A stretch of DNA of 64,000 bases from Albidovulum sp. (GTDB lineage: Bacteria > Pseudomonadota > Alphaproteobacteria > Rhodobacterales > Rhodobacteraceae): assembly GCA_028823855.1 (NCBI GenBank), contig JAPPFL010000058.1, positions 1-64,000 of the forward strand. Direction: 5' to 3'. Below, piece after piece: positions 1 through 9,820 of the stretch. Position numbers and translations under genes: made by a program. The notes beneath the pieces were generated by a model that worked only from the letters and a program-made list of their open reading frames with translations, ran no database searches and had not been told where the DNA came from. Numbering within the stretch: the stretch's first letter is position 1; the number at the start of each line of letters is the position of its first letter.

Positions 1-37
1 CTTGATGGAATACCATGGCTCGAGGCCAATTGCTACT

Positions 38-502
38 TTAGGAACAAACTCTTAGACGTGCGCCGATATCAGCTCCCGCGTCCAGCAGCACGCCGACCAG
101 GTCGGGCAAGTTCAGCACCGCCGCCCAGTGCAAATCAGTCCAACCGTTCTCATCCGCGGCGAAATGCGACAGCGGGCGTCCGAGTACTTCTCCTAGAGGG
201 CCGGCATCGATTTCCGCCAGCAGAATCGCCGCGATTTTCGTCGCCCATTCTTCCGTTGTTAGGCTGACTCTCTCGCCGTCGAGATAAAGCGTCAGTCTTG
301 CGGACTCCGACGGATACGCCTTGCCGATTTCGAGAAGCTTGCTGCGAGCTTCCTCGAGAAGCCTCTGCCGGTCCTGCGCCGTCTCCGCGTACTCCGCCTC
401 AAATATCAGTCGGGAGGCCTCTACACGCAGTAGCTTGGCGGACTCCGCCGATAAGATGCCGGGCGCCAACGCTGCGAGAGCCAGAATGACGAAACTTTTC
501 AT
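38..502 (-). CDS. Small exported protein with one ankyrin repeat
   Basis: The 154-residue product starts with a Sec-type signal peptide (hydrophobic residues 5-18, ending in a small-residue site near SAE). A helical, Glu/Arg-rich stretch follows at about 25-60. The C-terminus carries one ankyrin unit (about 118-148) with the typical GWTDLHWAA and LLDAGADI signatures. Ankyrin repeats normally come in tandem; here the frame stops right after the first one, so the protein may be truncated or a minimal adaptor. No enzyme motif is visible. It lies 41 bp downstream of the EF-hand gene on the same strand, so the two may be co-transcribed. The role is unknown, perhaps a periplasmic binding adaptor. 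Confidence 0.6.
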   Translation of the reverse strand: MKSFVILALAALAPGILSAESAKLLRVEASRLIFEAEYAETAQDRQRLLEEARSKLLEIGKAYPSESARLTLYLDGERVSLTTEEWATKIAAILLAEIDAGPLGEVLGRPLSHFAADENGWTDLHWAAVLNLPDLVGVLLDAGADIGARLRVCS

Positions 503-543
503 CTCAAAATTCCCTAAATGGGCGGTACGTCCCTCCCTTCGAG

Positions 544-1341
544 TTATGGCAGATCCTTCAGAATACCCGTTGCGGATCGAAGGATTGCCGCCAGCGTGTC
601 AGGAGCCAGTTCTTCCGCCGCGGACGCAAGCGCGCCTTCGAGACCGTTCTGGGGAGCGCGATCCTGCATCAACTCCTTGAGCGAAAGGAGGCCGTTTCCG
701 TCGTAGTCGTAGGAACCTACGACGTTTCCCGCAACAGTAGGGCCAATGGCCGAGCCCGCCAGCCAAGATAGAAGCAATTCCTCGACAGGAACGAATGCCG
801 TTTGGTTCATGTCGGCGCTTAGCGAATAGCCGATGAAGAATGCCGCCGCGCGGATAGTTCGGCTTATCTCGGCCCGGGACAGTTCGCCGTCGCCAGTGAT
901 GTCGATTAGGTCAAATCCAACTGCGACGCAAAGCGCGCCGATGCTGCTTCCTTCTAGGCAAGCCTCGGCGATCTCGTCCAGCCTCGGAAACACGGCGATC
1001 GCCTCGGCGAATGCGATCGGCAGCAGACCAGGCAAAGACTTGCATCCGCGTAGTTTTTCCAGGGGCGGAAGGATCAACTCTTCGGTCTCGCCCTGAAACG
1101 ACAGCACATGGGAGCCGGCAATAAACTCTGCTTCGGCTATAGCCACGGCATGCATATCGTTCCGGGTTTCGACCACGATCGCTGCCCGTGAATTTATCAT
1201 CGCCGCGGGAGAACCGCCTTCGCAGTCTTTGCCGATGCTCCAAATCCCGGTAGCCCGCTTCGGTACCGGTTCGGCTTCGGAAAGAGTCGCGGAAAATGCG
1301 AGAGTCGTTATGCAGCTTGCCAGTACAACTGCGATTTTCAT
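544..1341 (-). CDS. Exported protein with two EF-hand-like calcium motifs
   Basis: The 265-residue product has an N-terminal signal peptide (cleavage probable near residue 23, after SEA). Two EF-hand loops are visible in the second half: DITGDGELSRAEI at about 147-159 and DYDGNGLLSLKEL at about 212-224, each with the D-x-D-G spacing and a terminal Glu. Cys residues near the N-terminal domain (GKDCEGG, LRGCKSL) could form a periplasmic disulfide. It is probably a calcium-binding periplasmic or secreted protein. It precedes the ankyrin gene on the same strand. Neither partner has a recognisable enzymatic domain, so the function is open. Confidence 0.65.
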   Translation of the reverse strand: MKIAVVLASCITTLAFSATLSEAEPVPKRATGIWSIGKDCEGGSPAAMINSRAAIVVETRNDMHAVAIAEAEFIAGSHVLSFQGETEELILPPLEKLRGCKSLPGLLPIAFAEAIAVFPRLDEIAEACLEGSSIGALCVAVGFDLIDITGDGELSRAEISRTIRAAAFFIGYSLSADMNQTAFVPVEELLLSWLAGSAIGPTVAGNVVGSYDYDGNGLLSLKELMQDRAPQNGLEGALASAAEELAPDTLAAILRSATGILKDLP

Positions 1342-1923
1342 CGATCCAGTCCTTCTGCCAATTCATGCAATACATGCGCGCATACAATATTCGTTCGGGT
1401 TTTGGCAACAATACTCTCAATTCAAGAAAGACAGCTTGATCCGAGCTCCTTTCGCATAGCGAAGTCCTGGAGTTTTACGAACTTCCTGTCGAATGCGGCA
1501 ATTCAAGGCAAATCATTGCGGTTTTGGCATCGCGGCATCGCGACGAAGGAAGCTGCGGCGCCGATTTCGCGTGAAACGCGGCAATACGAAAACTTGCGTA
1601 AAATTGCCGGAACCGAGGGAAGGTCCAAGCCCGCGCCGCCGCGATCAGGGGGACACAGCAATAGATCTTGCTCATTGCCGACGATAGAATTCGGGCGACG
1701 TTGGAAGCCGATATGTTGATTTTCGGCGCATTGCCGGTTGGCAAGTTCTTGGCGCTTGTGACCGAAGGCGGAAAAATCAGTTGGAAGAAAGGCGCTTTCA
1801 TAGTCATCGACCTCCAATGCTTGCGCAATTTTTTGCCAAACACTAGAGGTTACGGCGGTTCGCTGGCATCTTGTCGGCGAAGCCACGTGTACGGTCGATC
1901 ACTGTCCGGCTACGGAAAGAGAA
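1342..1923. other. Intergenic region without a supported gene
   Basis: These 582 bp separate the start of the minus-strand EF-hand gene from ribA on the plus strand, so they must hold divergent promoters. Short open frames on both strands lack ribosome sites and recognisable composition. I see no RNA gene or convincing terminator. Confidence 0.5.
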
Positions 1924-3009
1924 ATGAAAATCGCTCCTGAATTCAGCGAACAGGTCGCGCGCGCGAAAAACGATCTGCGCATGGGTATGCCGGTCGTTCT
2001 ACGAGGCGGCGAATCTGTCGTGGCAACGGCTTTGGAAACGGCCTCGCCCGAAAGGCTTCGCGAATTCGTCGAATTCGGCGAACCGCTGGCAATCGCCTTG
2101 ACCGAAAGACGCGCAAATACGCTGAAAGCGAGAGCCTACGACGGAGACATCGCAAGGATTCGCGTCCCGCGCGGCGCATCCCCCGAATGGTTCTATTCGG
2201 TCGCCGACCCCTCTCTGGATTTGCAGAATCCGATGAAGGGGCCTTTCCTTTCGGAACGAGGAGGCGATGCTTCCGTCTACAGAGCGGCGGTAGAGCTCGC
2301 TCGTCGATCCAGGCTGCTGCCTGCTGTATTGATCCTCAAGGTTTCCGATCCGACGGGCTTCGCGTCCGCCCACGGGCTGCTTTGCCTTGAATTGCCGAAT
2401 ATGCGCAGCCTGGCGCGCCTGAGTTCGGTTAGGCAAGTCGTAAACGCGCGCCTGCCTCTGGAAGGGGCCGATAGTTCCCGGATACGAATATTCCGGCCAA
2501 ACGAAGGCTCGGAAGAGCATGGCGTCCTGGAATTCGGCGAACCGCGGCGCTCCGAACCGGTTCTAGCAAGGATTCATTCGGCGTGTTTTACGGGCGACGT
2601 GCTGGGATCGCTGAAATGCGACTGCGGTCAGCAGCTGCGGGCGGCGCTTGCGAAAATAAGGGACGAAAAGAAAGGCGTGCTGCTCTATCTCAATCAAGAG
2701 GGAAGAGGAATCGGCCTTTCGAACAAGATCAGAGCCTATTCTTTGCAGGATCAGGGATTCGACACGGTCGACGCCAACCATCGGCTGGGCTTTGAAGACG
2801 ATGAGCGCGACTTTCGCCTCGGATCGGAAATCCTCAGGCAGCTAGGCTTTTCCTCCGTGCGCCTGATGACCAACAACCCGGCGAAAGCCGCGATGATGAA
2901 AGAATTCGGAATCAAGGTAGCGGAAATGATTCCGATCAAGGCGCCCGCAAATCCTTTCAATGCTGAATATCTTGCGACAAAAGCCCGAAAAAGCGGGCAT
3001 GTTTTCTGA
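1924..3009 (+). CDS. ribA: GTP cyclohydrolase II with N-terminal extension
   Basis: This is the first enzyme of riboflavin synthesis, opening the GTP imidazole ring to the diaminopyrimidine precursor in the cytoplasm. The catalytic domain fills about residues 195-361. Zinc ligands C211, C222 and C224 have the family's spacing (CFTGDVLGSLKCDCG). The GTP-binding segment NQEGRGIGL is at 257-265 and is followed by the DANHRLGF signature. The first ~190 residues form an extra domain, common in alphaproteobacterial RibA, that does not show the DHBP synthase active site. It is followed after 2 bp by a YkuD gene, suggesting one transcript. The start is an ATG. Confidence 0.93.
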   Translation: MKIAPEFSEQVARAKNDLRMGMPVVLRGGESVVATALETASPERLREFVEFGEPLAIALTERRANTLKARAYDGDIARIRVPRGASPEWFYSVADPSLDLQNPMKGPFLSERGGDASVYRAAVELARRSRLLPAVLILKVSDPTGFASAHGLLCLELPNMRSLARLSSVRQVVNARLPLEGADSSRIRIFRPNEGSEEHGVLEFGEPRRSEPVLARIHSACFTGDVLGSLKCDCGQQLRAALAKIRDEKKGVLLYLNQEGRGIGLSNKIRAYSLQDQGFDTVDANHRLGFEDDERDFRLGSEILRQLGFSSVRLMTNNPAKAAMMKEFGIKVAEMIPIKAPANPFNAEYLATKARKSGHVF

Positions 3010-3011
3010 AT

Positions 3012-3521
3012 TTGGCCGACCCCAGGATTGTAGTTACGACGCAGGGAGCTCGTTTCCTGGGGCGGAAGTTTCCCTGCTCGATCGGTCGAGGCGGCGTTCG
3101 ATCCGAAAAGCGGGAAGGCGACGGAGCCACGCCGGCTGGCGAATTCGCTCTTGGGGGGATATTGTACCGTCCCGATAGGATTCCGCGAAACCTGCTGCCT
3201 CGCCTCGCCAGGCCAATTGGGCTCAACTGGATCTGGTCCGACGATCCCGGCGATCCGGCGTACAACAGCCTCGTTGCAAACGGATTCGACTATCCTTTCG
3301 GCCACGAGTTCATGCGGCGCGCCGACCGCCAGTACGACTTGGTCGTTCCGGTCGGCTACAACGAATGCCGGATTCCGGGCGGGGGTTCCGCTATATTCCT
3401 TCACGTTTGGCGAAAGCCAAGGCACCCGACCGCGGGATGCGTCGCGTTCGCGTTGCGCGACCTAATTTGGATTGCGGGAAAAGTCCGCCCTGATACCCGG
3501 ATCGCGATTTCGACGAAGTGA
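3012..3521 (+). CDS. L,D-transpeptidase catalytic-domain (YkuD-type) protein
   Basis: The 169-residue protein carries the YkuD signature HVWRKPRHPTAGCVAF, with catalytic His131 and Cys143. The family cross-links peptidoglycan or attaches proteins to it in the periplasm. No signal peptide is obvious. The predicted start is a TTG only two bases after the ribA stop, so translation may be coupled. This single-domain form is widespread in alphaproteobacteria and its exact substrate is not known. The product is shorter than LysM- or SH3-bearing transpeptidases. Confidence 0.85.
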   Translation: MADPRIVVTTQGARFLGRKFPCSIGRGGVRSEKREGDGATPAGEFALGGILYRPDRIPRNLLPRLARPIGLNWIWSDDPGDPAYNSLVANGFDYPFGHEFMRRADRQYDLVVPVGYNECRIPGGGSAIFLHVWRKPRHPTAGCVAFALRDLIWIAGKVRPDTRIAISTK

Positions 3522-3544
3522 AAGTTTGTCTCGGAAAATCTCCG

Positions 3545-4195
3545 CTACGTGCCGCGCGACCCGAATATCGCGGTTCCGATCCTAACGTGAGTAGCGCCGA
3601 GCCGAATGGCCGACTCGAAATCTCCGCTCATTCCCATGCTCAAATTCCCGATGCCGTTGCGCTTCGCGATCGACGCTAGCAACCCGAAATGGAGCGCGGG
3701 TTCCTCGTCTTGAGGCGGAATGCACATTAGTCCCGCCAAAGGCAAATCGAGAGAGCGAACTTCCGCAATGAATCGATCCGCTTCCAGCGGCGCAACTCCG
3801 GATTTTTGTGGCTCCTCGCCGGTATTGACCTGAACGAAGATTTCGGGGCAGTCGCCCCGTTCCTGCGCCAGGCCGGCAAGCCGGCGCGCAATCTTTATCC
3901 TGTCGACCGAATGCACGGCCTGGAACAGTTCCATTGCCTGTCGAGCCTTGTTTGTCTGCAAAGGGCCTACCAGATGCAATTCCGCATCCGGATATCTTTC
4001 CTTGAATTTCGGCCATTTCCCCGCCGCTTCCTGCACGCGGTTTTCACCAAACAGCCGATGCCCTCCCTTTAGAACGGCTTCGATTCTATCGAGCGGCTGG
4101 AGTTTGGATACGGCCACGACATGAGCCGCACCTTGTTTCCTCCCGGATTCGGCTTCCGCTTTTGCTATTCTGGCTTTTATTTCTTCGAGTGCCAT
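3545..4195 (-). CDS. yggS: YggS/PROSC-family PLP homeostasis protein
   Basis: This is a single-domain pyridoxal-phosphate-binding protein of the alanine-racemase fold that controls free PLP and amino-acid homeostasis in the cytoplasm. From the chosen ATG (MALEEIKARI) it has 216 residues, normal for the family. The PLP lysine is K31 in VVAVSKLQ. Other signatures are GENRVQE, HLVGPLQTNK, QVNTGEEPQKSG and SMGMSGDFE. An upstream in-frame extension of 28 residues looks like non-coding DNA, so I rejected the longer start. It faces the ribA-YkuD pair and diverges from the DUF3576 gene. Confidence 0.93.
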   Translation of the reverse strand: MALEEIKARIAKAEAESGRKQGAAHVVAVSKLQPLDRIEAVLKGGHRLFGENRVQEAAGKWPKFKERYPDAELHLVGPLQTNKARQAMELFQAVHSVDRIKIARRLAGLAQERGDCPEIFVQVNTGEEPQKSGVAPLEADRFIAEVRSLDLPLAGLMCIPPQDEEPALHFGLLASIAKRNGIGNLSMGMSGDFESAIRLGATHVRIGTAIFGSRGT

Positions 4196-4385
4196 GCGCG
4201 GGCCGATTCCTCTGAATTCAAGGCGGGGCAAACTACTAAGTCCGGCGCGCGAAGCGCAAGCCGAAGCGTCGCCGCGCAACCTCGAAAAGTCGATTCGCCG
4301 ACAAGTGTAGTCAATTGCTCTTTTCTTTGTACGCCCGTTTGCTTACATGGGCTAGAAGTATTCCTAAATTGGAGACTTATTCGAG

Positions 4386-4880
4386 ATGTTGCCCAAGAAA
4401 TTAGCCCGCTATGCACTGCCCGCGCTGATCGCGTTTTCGCTGGCATCGTGCAGCAGCGTTCCCTGGCCGTTCGGCGGAGACGACGAAGGCGGCGGCGAAC
4501 GGTTGAATCTCGCCGTGCCGGAAGAGGAGCAGAATGAAGAAACTATTTGGGACCTGTTCGGCGACCAGGACAACCCAAATGTTACGCTTGAAGTCAACAA
4601 GTACATTTGGAACGCTTCGCTGGAAATCCTCGATTTCCTTCCGGTCGAGACACTCGATCCGTTTTCAGGCGTGATCGTGACGGGGTGGGGTTCGCCTCCA
4701 GGAAGTACAAAGAGCTACAAGGCGACCGTCTACGTCCAGGATCCTGCATTGGATGCCCGATCGCTGCGTCTGGCTCTTCTCACGCAAACCGGTCCGGCCG
4801 ACCCTGATACAGTCCGGCAAATCGAGGATGCGATTCTTACGCGAGCGCGACAGCTGCGAATTAGAGACAAGAATCTGTAG
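4386..4880 (+). CDS. DUF3576 outer-membrane lipoprotein
   Basis: The 164-residue product begins with a lipoprotein signal peptide and lipobox LASC (Cys22). A short Gly/Asp/Glu-rich linker follows, then the DUF3576 domain from about residue 55 (EETIWDLFGD, VNKYIWNASLEILDFLP, GVIVTGWGSP). The family is largely confined to alphaproteobacteria and typically sits immediately upstream of leuS, as here (39 bp gap). The protein is probably anchored in the periplasmic leaflet of the outer membrane; its role is not established. Its link to lptE two genes on suggests an envelope function, but that is inference. Confidence 0.88.
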   Translation: MLPKKLARYALPALIAFSLASCSSVPWPFGGDDEGGGERLNLAVPEEEQNEETIWDLFGDQDNPNVTLEVNKYIWNASLEILDFLPVETLDPFSGVIVTGWGSPPGSTKSYKATVYVQDPALDARSLRLALLTQTGPADPDTVRQIEDAILTRARQLRIRDKNL

Positions 4881-4919
4881 CATTCGCGGCCGGATAGGCC
4901 GGGTTTCGGGAGAAGGATA

Positions 4920-7481
4920 ATGGAGCAGTACGATGCTTCGGCTGCGGAGCCAAAGTGGCAGGCCGAATGGAGAAATGCTTCGCTGTTCAGTTCGGGGAGC
5001 CGCAGCGACCGGGAAAAATACTACGTCCTTGAAATGTTTCCCTATCCGTCGGGGAAAATCCACATGGGGCACGTGCGGAATTACACGATGGGCGACGTTG
5101 TCGCGCGCTATCGAATGGCCAAGGGATTCAACGTGCTGCACCCCATGGGATGGGACGCTTTCGGCATGCCGGCCGAAAACGCCGCGCTTGAAAAAGGCAT
5201 CCATCCCGGAGACTGGACCAAGCGAAACATCGCGGACATGAAGGCGCAGATGGAACCGCTCGGGCTTTCCATCGATTGGTCGCGCGAACTGGCCACCTGC
5301 GATCACGAATATTACGGCCAGCAGCAGGCGATGTTCATCGACATGATGAACGCCGGCCTGGCGTACCGCAAGAGCGCGATGGTGAACTGGGACCCGGTCG
5401 ACATGACCGTGCTGGCCAATGAGCAAGTCATCGACGGCAAGGGCTGGCGGTCGGGCGCGACGGTGGAAAAAAGAGAGTTGACCCAGTGGTTCTTCCGCAT
5501 CACCGACTATGCCGAGGAATTGCTCGAAGCGATCGACGGGCTTCACGGCTGGCCGGAAAAGGTCAGAGTCATGCAAAGGAATTGGATCGGTCGCTCAACC
5601 GGTCTTGAATTCGATTTCGAAACCGTCGGCGCGCCGGACGGGCACGGCAAGCTCGGCGTGTATACGACTCGACCGGATACCCTTTGGGGAGCGACCTTCG
5701 CCGCGGTGGCGCCGGACCACCCTCTGGCGAAGGCCGTCGCAGAAACTAGTCGCGATGCCGCCGAATTTGTCGAGGAATGCAGCCGGTGCCGCTACTCGGA
5801 AGCGGACATCGAGACTGCGGAAAAGATAGGCATCGACACGGGCGTAAGAGTCAGGCATCCGCTGGATCCGGATGCGCTGCTTCCGGTCTGGATCGCCAAT
5901 TTCGTATTGATGGATTACGGCACGGGCGCGGTTTTCGGATGCCCGGCCCACGACCAGCGCGACCTTGATTTCGCGAGGAAATACGATTTGCAGGTGATCG
6001 ACGTTTTCGGACCGGTCGATTCCCGCGAACCGGTTGGTTCCGTAGCGTTTGTTCCGTCGAAATCCGAAACGGTCAGATACATAAGGCCTGTTGCCGGTCC
6101 CGAATTCCAGTCCGGCGACGAAGCCATCGAAGCGGCGGTGGCGCGCTGCGAATCCATAGGCGTCGGAAATGGCGTCGTACGCTACCGGCTTCGCGACTGG
6201 GGAATAAGCCGCCAGCGCTATTGGGGTTGCCCTATACCTGTGCTTCATTGCGGCGCTTGCGGCGTCGTACCGGAAGACAAAGCGAACTTGCCGATCGTGC
6301 TCCCGGACGACGTGAGTTTCGATAGGCCGGGCAATCCGCTAGACCGCCATGCGACCTGGCGAAACGCGACCTGCCCGAACTGCGGCGGCTCCGCGCTGCG
6401 CGAAACCGACACGATGGATACTTTCGTGGACAGCTCCTGGTATTTCGCTCGATTCACTTCGGCGCGAGCTGCAACGCCTACCGAAATGAAGGAAGCCGAC
6501 TACTGGATGAACGTCGACCAGTACATAGGCGGCATCGAGCACGCGATTCTGCATTTGCTGTATTCGAGGTTTTTCGCCCGTGCCATGCATAGGACCGGGC
6601 ACCTTCCGCCGAAATCGATCGAGCCGTTCGACGCGTTGTTTACCCAGGGCATGGTGACCCATGAAATCTACGCGACCTACGACGACCGGGGTCGTCCGGT
6701 CTATCACTTGCCTAGCGATGTCGAAATAACGGAGTCCAGCGCAAAGCTTCGATCTAGCGGAGAGATCGTCGAGGTTGTCCCGTCGGCGAAAATGTCCAAG
6801 TCGAAGAAAAATGTGGTCAATCCCGAGGACATAATTTCCAAGTACGGCGCGGATACGGCGCGATGGTTCATCCTTTCCGATTCGCCGCCCGACCGAGATG
6901 TCGAGTGGACAACGTCGGGGGTGGAAGCGGCTTCCAAATATCTCAAGAGGCTCTGGCGAGAGGCGGCGGAAATTGCCGCTATGAACGGCGGAGGCACCGA
7001 GAGAGGCGACCAAGAATTGCAGCGGCGAACTCACAGGGCCATTGCCGACGTTACCCGCAGCATAGATAATTTCGCATTCAACAAAGCGATAGCGCAGCTA
7101 TACGAGTTCGCGAATTCCCTCGTTCGATCCGATGCGGGCGCGGATGCCAAGAGCGAAGCTATGCGAACCATGGCGCGGCTTATGTGTCCGATGGTTCCGC
7201 ATCTCGCAGAAGAAATTTGGAGCATGCTGGGCGGCGAAGGACTTGTGTCGGCGTCATCGTGGCCGGTAGCGGACTCGTCGTATTTGACTGAAGACAGAGT
7301 TACCCTGCCAATCCAGGTCAACGGCAAGCGGCGGTCTGAAATCGTCGTAAGCAAAGGTCTGGACAAGGCTGAAGTTGAAAAACTTGTTTTGGCGGATTCC
7401 GCCGTTCAGAGGCACCTAAACGGGAATCCTCCGAAGCGGATCGTCGTCGTTCCCGGGCGAATCGCCAATGTCGTGGTCTAA
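4920..7481 (+). CDS. leuS: Leucyl-tRNA synthetase
   Basis: This class Ia aminoacyl-tRNA synthetase charges tRNA-Leu. The 853 residues match the usual bacterial length. The HIGH motif is HMGH at 48-51 and the KMSKS motif is at 624-628. The CP1 editing domain lies between ([12 protein letters not shown], and the [16 protein letters not shown] motif), and Cys-rich zinc segments CGACG and CPNCGG are present. The C-terminal domain ends in a typical [11 protein letters not shown] tail. The gene overlaps lptE by 14 bp, so lipoprotein synthesis is translationally tied to it. It is preceded by an AGGATA ribosome site. Confidence 0.97.
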   Translation: MEQYDASAAEPKWQAEWRNASLFSSGSRSDREKYYVLEMFPYPSGKIHMGHVRNYTMGDVVARYRMAKGFNVLHPMGWDAFGMPAENAALEKGIHPGDWTKRNIADMKAQMEPLGLSIDWSRELATCDHEYYGQQQAMFIDMMNAGLAYRKSAMVNWDPVDMTVLANEQVIDGKGWRSGATVEKRELTQWFFRITDYAEELLEAIDGLHGWPEKVRVMQRNWIGRSTGLEFDFETVGAPDGHGKLGVYTTRPDTLWGATFAAVAPDHPLAKAVAETSRDAAEFVEECSRCRYSEADIETAEKIGIDTGVRVRHPLDPDALLPVWIANFVLMDYGTGAVFGCPAHDQRDLDFARKYDLQVIDVFGPVDSREPVGSVAFVPSKSETVRYIRPVAGPEFQSGDEAIEAAVARCESIGVGNGVVRYRLRDWGISRQRYWGCPIPVLHCGACGVVPEDKANLPIVLPDDVSFDRPGNPLDRHATWRNATCPNCGGSALRETDTMDTFVDSSWYFARFTSARAATPTEMKEADYWMNVDQYIGGIEHAILHLLYSRFFARAMHRTGHLPPKSIEPFDALFTQGMVTHEIYATYDDRGRPVYHLPSDVEITESSAKLRSSGEIVEVVPSAKMSKSKKNVVNPEDIISKYGADTARWFILSDSPPDRDVEWTTSGVEAASKYLKRLWREAAEIAAMNGGGTERGDQELQRRTHRAIADVTRSIDNFAFNKAIAQLYEFANSLVRSDAGADAKSEAMRTMARLMCPMVPHLAEEIWSMLGGEGLVSASSWPVADSSYLTEDRVTLPIQVNGKRRSEIVVSKGLDKAEVEKLVLADSAVQRHLNGNPPKRIVVVPGRIANVVV

Positions 7482-7962
7482 AGGGAAATCCGCGGCGCTA
7501 GGATTGACCCTGCTGCTTTCGGCCGGCTGCGGATTTGAACCGCTTTACCAGGAAGATGGGGCCGCCGGTCGGCTAAAGAATGCGGTCATCGTCGAAGCCA
7601 CCGGGGATGACCTCGGATACGAGGTCGAAAACGCTCTGGTAAAAAGGCTCGGAAGTCCGTTGGCGCCGAATTATGTCGTTATAGTACGTACGAGCCTAGC
7701 TGAGATTGAGGTCGCGGCCGGCGGGCTGGACGGATTTGAAAGATTCAATTTTGAAGGATCCGGAGAATTCGAAATCCGCAGGTTGGGCGGCGATCGGATA
7801 CTGTACGAAGGGGTTGTTGAAGGTTCGGCAGCCTACAGTTCGACACGAGAAACTTTCCACACGCTGGCCGCCAGGCGCGATGCGCGCCGGCGGCTTGCCA
7901 CCCAGCTTGCCGAACGAATTGCGCGGCGATTGGAAGCCACTGCCGAACGCTGGCTGGAATGA
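7468..7962 (+). CDS. lptE: LPS-assembly lipoprotein LptE
   Basis: LptE plugs the LptD barrel and helps insert lipopolysaccharide in the outer membrane. The 164-residue protein has a lipobox LSAGC (Cys21) followed by GFEPLY, a hallmark of alphaproteobacterial LptE. The C-terminus is basic and helical ([20 protein letters not shown]), as usual in the family. It overlaps leuS upstream by 14 bp and holA downstream by 4 bp (ATGA), the conserved leuS-lptE-holA arrangement. Sequence conservation in LptE is low, so the call leans on lipobox, length and position. Confidence 0.9.
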   Translation: MSWSKGKSAALGLTLLLSAGCGFEPLYQEDGAAGRLKNAVIVEATGDDLGYEVENALVKRLGSPLAPNYVVIVRTSLAEIEVAAGGLDGFERFNFEGSGEFEIRRLGGDRILYEGVVEGSAAYSSTRETFHTLAARRDARRRLATQLAERIARRLEATAERWLE

Positions 7963-8984
7963 AACTTTCCGGAAGAGAAGCGAGCCGATACATTCGGAAA
8001 CCGAGCCTAAATAGCCCGGGGCTTCTGATATACGGAACGGAACCCATGCAAGTTGCGTTTTGCCGCGGACTGGCGGTGGATGCTCTTCTTGGGAATGAAG
8101 ACGCGAAGGAAATGCGCCTCGACCGCTTTTTAGGACGCGAACTGCAGCGCGATCCGGATAGAATCGAGCTCGCTGTGAAGGCGCAAGGATTTTTTGCGGG
8201 AAGACGGGTCGTTCTCGTCGAGGAGGCGAACGAAGGAAACGCGAAAATGCTTGCCGGGGTTCTGGACGATTGGAATGAAGGCGACGCCTTCGTTGTCGCT
8301 CAGGCAGGAATGCTTTCGCAATCGTCAAGGCTTCGGCAGCTGTTCGAAAAACACAGGAGAGCCTACGCCGCGCCAATTTTTGCCGATGCGGAAAGCCGCG
8401 CGATCGTCGAGAACGTTGTTGCCGAGGCGGGATTGCCCGGACTTTCGCCGGAAGGCCGCCGGGATATCGAGTCTTTGGGGCGTAGCCTTGATCCGCTGGC
8501 TTTCAAGCGGTTCGTGGAAAAGCTGGCCACCTATAAATTCGGCGACGACTCGCCCGTTTCGTCATCGGATATCGAGGCATGCGCGCCGGGCTCGCTGGAT
8601 GTGTCGCTCAACAAGGTGCTCGACCTGATCGCGGACGGTCATGTTCGGAAGGCGGGCGATGCCGTGACGCGACTCGCCGGACTTGGGCACGCGCCCGCGG
8701 GAATTTGCACGGCGGCGAAGCGCTACTTCCAGAATCTGCACAGGATCGCGAGCGATCCGGAAGGCCCCCAGGCGGCGCTGGGCAAGCTTCGACCGCCGGT
8801 ATTCGGCAGGCAGCGGCGAGCTGCAATGGAGCGGCGCGCTCAGAAATGGGGTTTCGCGCGTACGGAGGTCGCTTTGGCGCATCTAGCCGATGCCGATCTC
8901 TCACTGCGCTCGGGAGGCTCCATACCCGCGAAAGAATTGATCGAACGAGTATTGATACGGATAGCTTATTTGGGGCGGCAATAG
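7959..8984 (+). CDS. holA: DNA polymerase III delta subunit
   Basis: The delta subunit of the clamp loader opens the beta clamp on DNA. The 341-residue length is normal. The N-terminal domain shows the HolA pattern GLLIYGTEPMQV, and the rest is the alpha-helical AAA+-like architecture without a functional P-loop, as expected for delta. The C-terminal collar domain has IAYLGRQ at its end. The start ATG overlaps the lptE stop. It is followed after 1 bp by a GTG-started GST gene, so the operon may run on to 9573. Confidence 0.92.
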   Translation: MKLSGREASRYIRKPSLNSPGLLIYGTEPMQVAFCRGLAVDALLGNEDAKEMRLDRFLGRELQRDPDRIELAVKAQGFFAGRRVVLVEEANEGNAKMLAGVLDDWNEGDAFVVAQAGMLSQSSRLRQLFEKHRRAYAAPIFADAESRAIVENVVAEAGLPGLSPEGRRDIESLGRSLDPLAFKRFVEKLATYKFGDDSPVSSSDIEACAPGSLDVSLNKVLDLIADGHVRKAGDAVTRLAGLGHAPAGICTAAKRYFQNLHRIASDPEGPQAALGKLRPPVFGRQRRAAMERRAQKWGFARTEVALAHLADADLSLRSGGSIPAKELIERVLIRIAYLGRQ

Positions 8985-8985
8985 A

Positions 8986-9573
8986 GTGCTGAAAGTCGTT
9001 GGAAATGCGCGAAGCCGGGCGTTCAGAGTAATTTGGATGCTTGAAGAACTTGGCGAGCCATTCGAACACGTTCCGGCTCGGCCCGGATCAAAGGAAGTTA
9101 CCGATCTGAACCCGTCGGGAAAAATTCCGGTTATGATTGCGGACGGTACCGCGGTATCGGATAGTTCGGCGATTCTCCATTTTCTCGCGGACCGTAGCGG
9201 TCGGCTCACATATCCGGCCGGAACGCTGGAACGCGCCCGCCAGGACAGCTGGACATATTTCCTGCTTGACGAGCTGGATGCCTGCCTTTGGGCCGCCGCT
9301 CGGCATAGCTTCGTGTTGCCGGAGGACCGGCGGGTTTCCGCCTTGAAGCCAACTCTTCGCTGGGAATTTGCCAATGCCATTCGCTCTTTGTCGATAAGGA
9401 TTGGATCAGGACCCTTTCTCGCAGGCGCGCGCATGACAGTTCCGGACATAGTTCTGGGTCACTGCGCGAGATGGGCGGGACTTGCGAATTTCGAAATTGC
9501 CGAGCCGAAAGTTTCCTCCCTAGTGGAAAGGCTGCATTCGCGCGATGCCTACCGGCGCGCTACGTCATATTGA
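8986..9573 (+). CDS. Glutathione S-transferase family protein
   Basis: This 195-residue cytosolic GST has an N-terminal thioredoxin-like domain (NARSRAFRVIWMLEELGEPF, then NPSGKIPVM with the cis-Pro) and a C-terminal all-helical domain (TVPDIVLGHCARWAGL). The SSAILHFLAD stretch is the glutathione-binding element. Such proteins conjugate glutathione to electrophiles or act as disulfide reductases; the substrate cannot be told from sequence. The start is GTG, two bases after the holA stop codon. Confidence 0.85.
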   Translation: MLKVVGNARSRAFRVIWMLEELGEPFEHVPARPGSKEVTDLNPSGKIPVMIADGTAVSDSSAILHFLADRSGRLTYPAGTLERARQDSWTYFLLDELDACLWAAARHSFVLPEDRRVSALKPTLRWEFANAIRSLSIRIGSGPFLAGARMTVPDIVLGHCARWAGLANFEIAEPKVSSLVERLHSRDAYRRATSY

Positions 9574-9820
9574 TTGAAAAACGGTCAAATCGTTTCGATG
9601 ACCTTTATTTGATAGCCAAAGCGCTGCTTTTGCCAGGCGACGATAGTAAAGCGGAAATGTTCGCAACGGCAATTCGGAAGGGCGAGAAAAATTTTTGGAA
9701 GAATTCACGCGCCGAGAAGCCACAATGCATTCGTCGAGCCGTAAATCATGTTGCTAGAGTCGGATTTAGCCACTAGAAAATTCGTCGTGTCGATCCCGAG
9801 AACGCAGAACACAATTAGGA

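Noticed and set aside
1475-1843. 122-codon minus-strand frame upstream of ribA
   Set aside because: No family resemblance, no ribosome site, and it would overlap the expected divergent promoter region.
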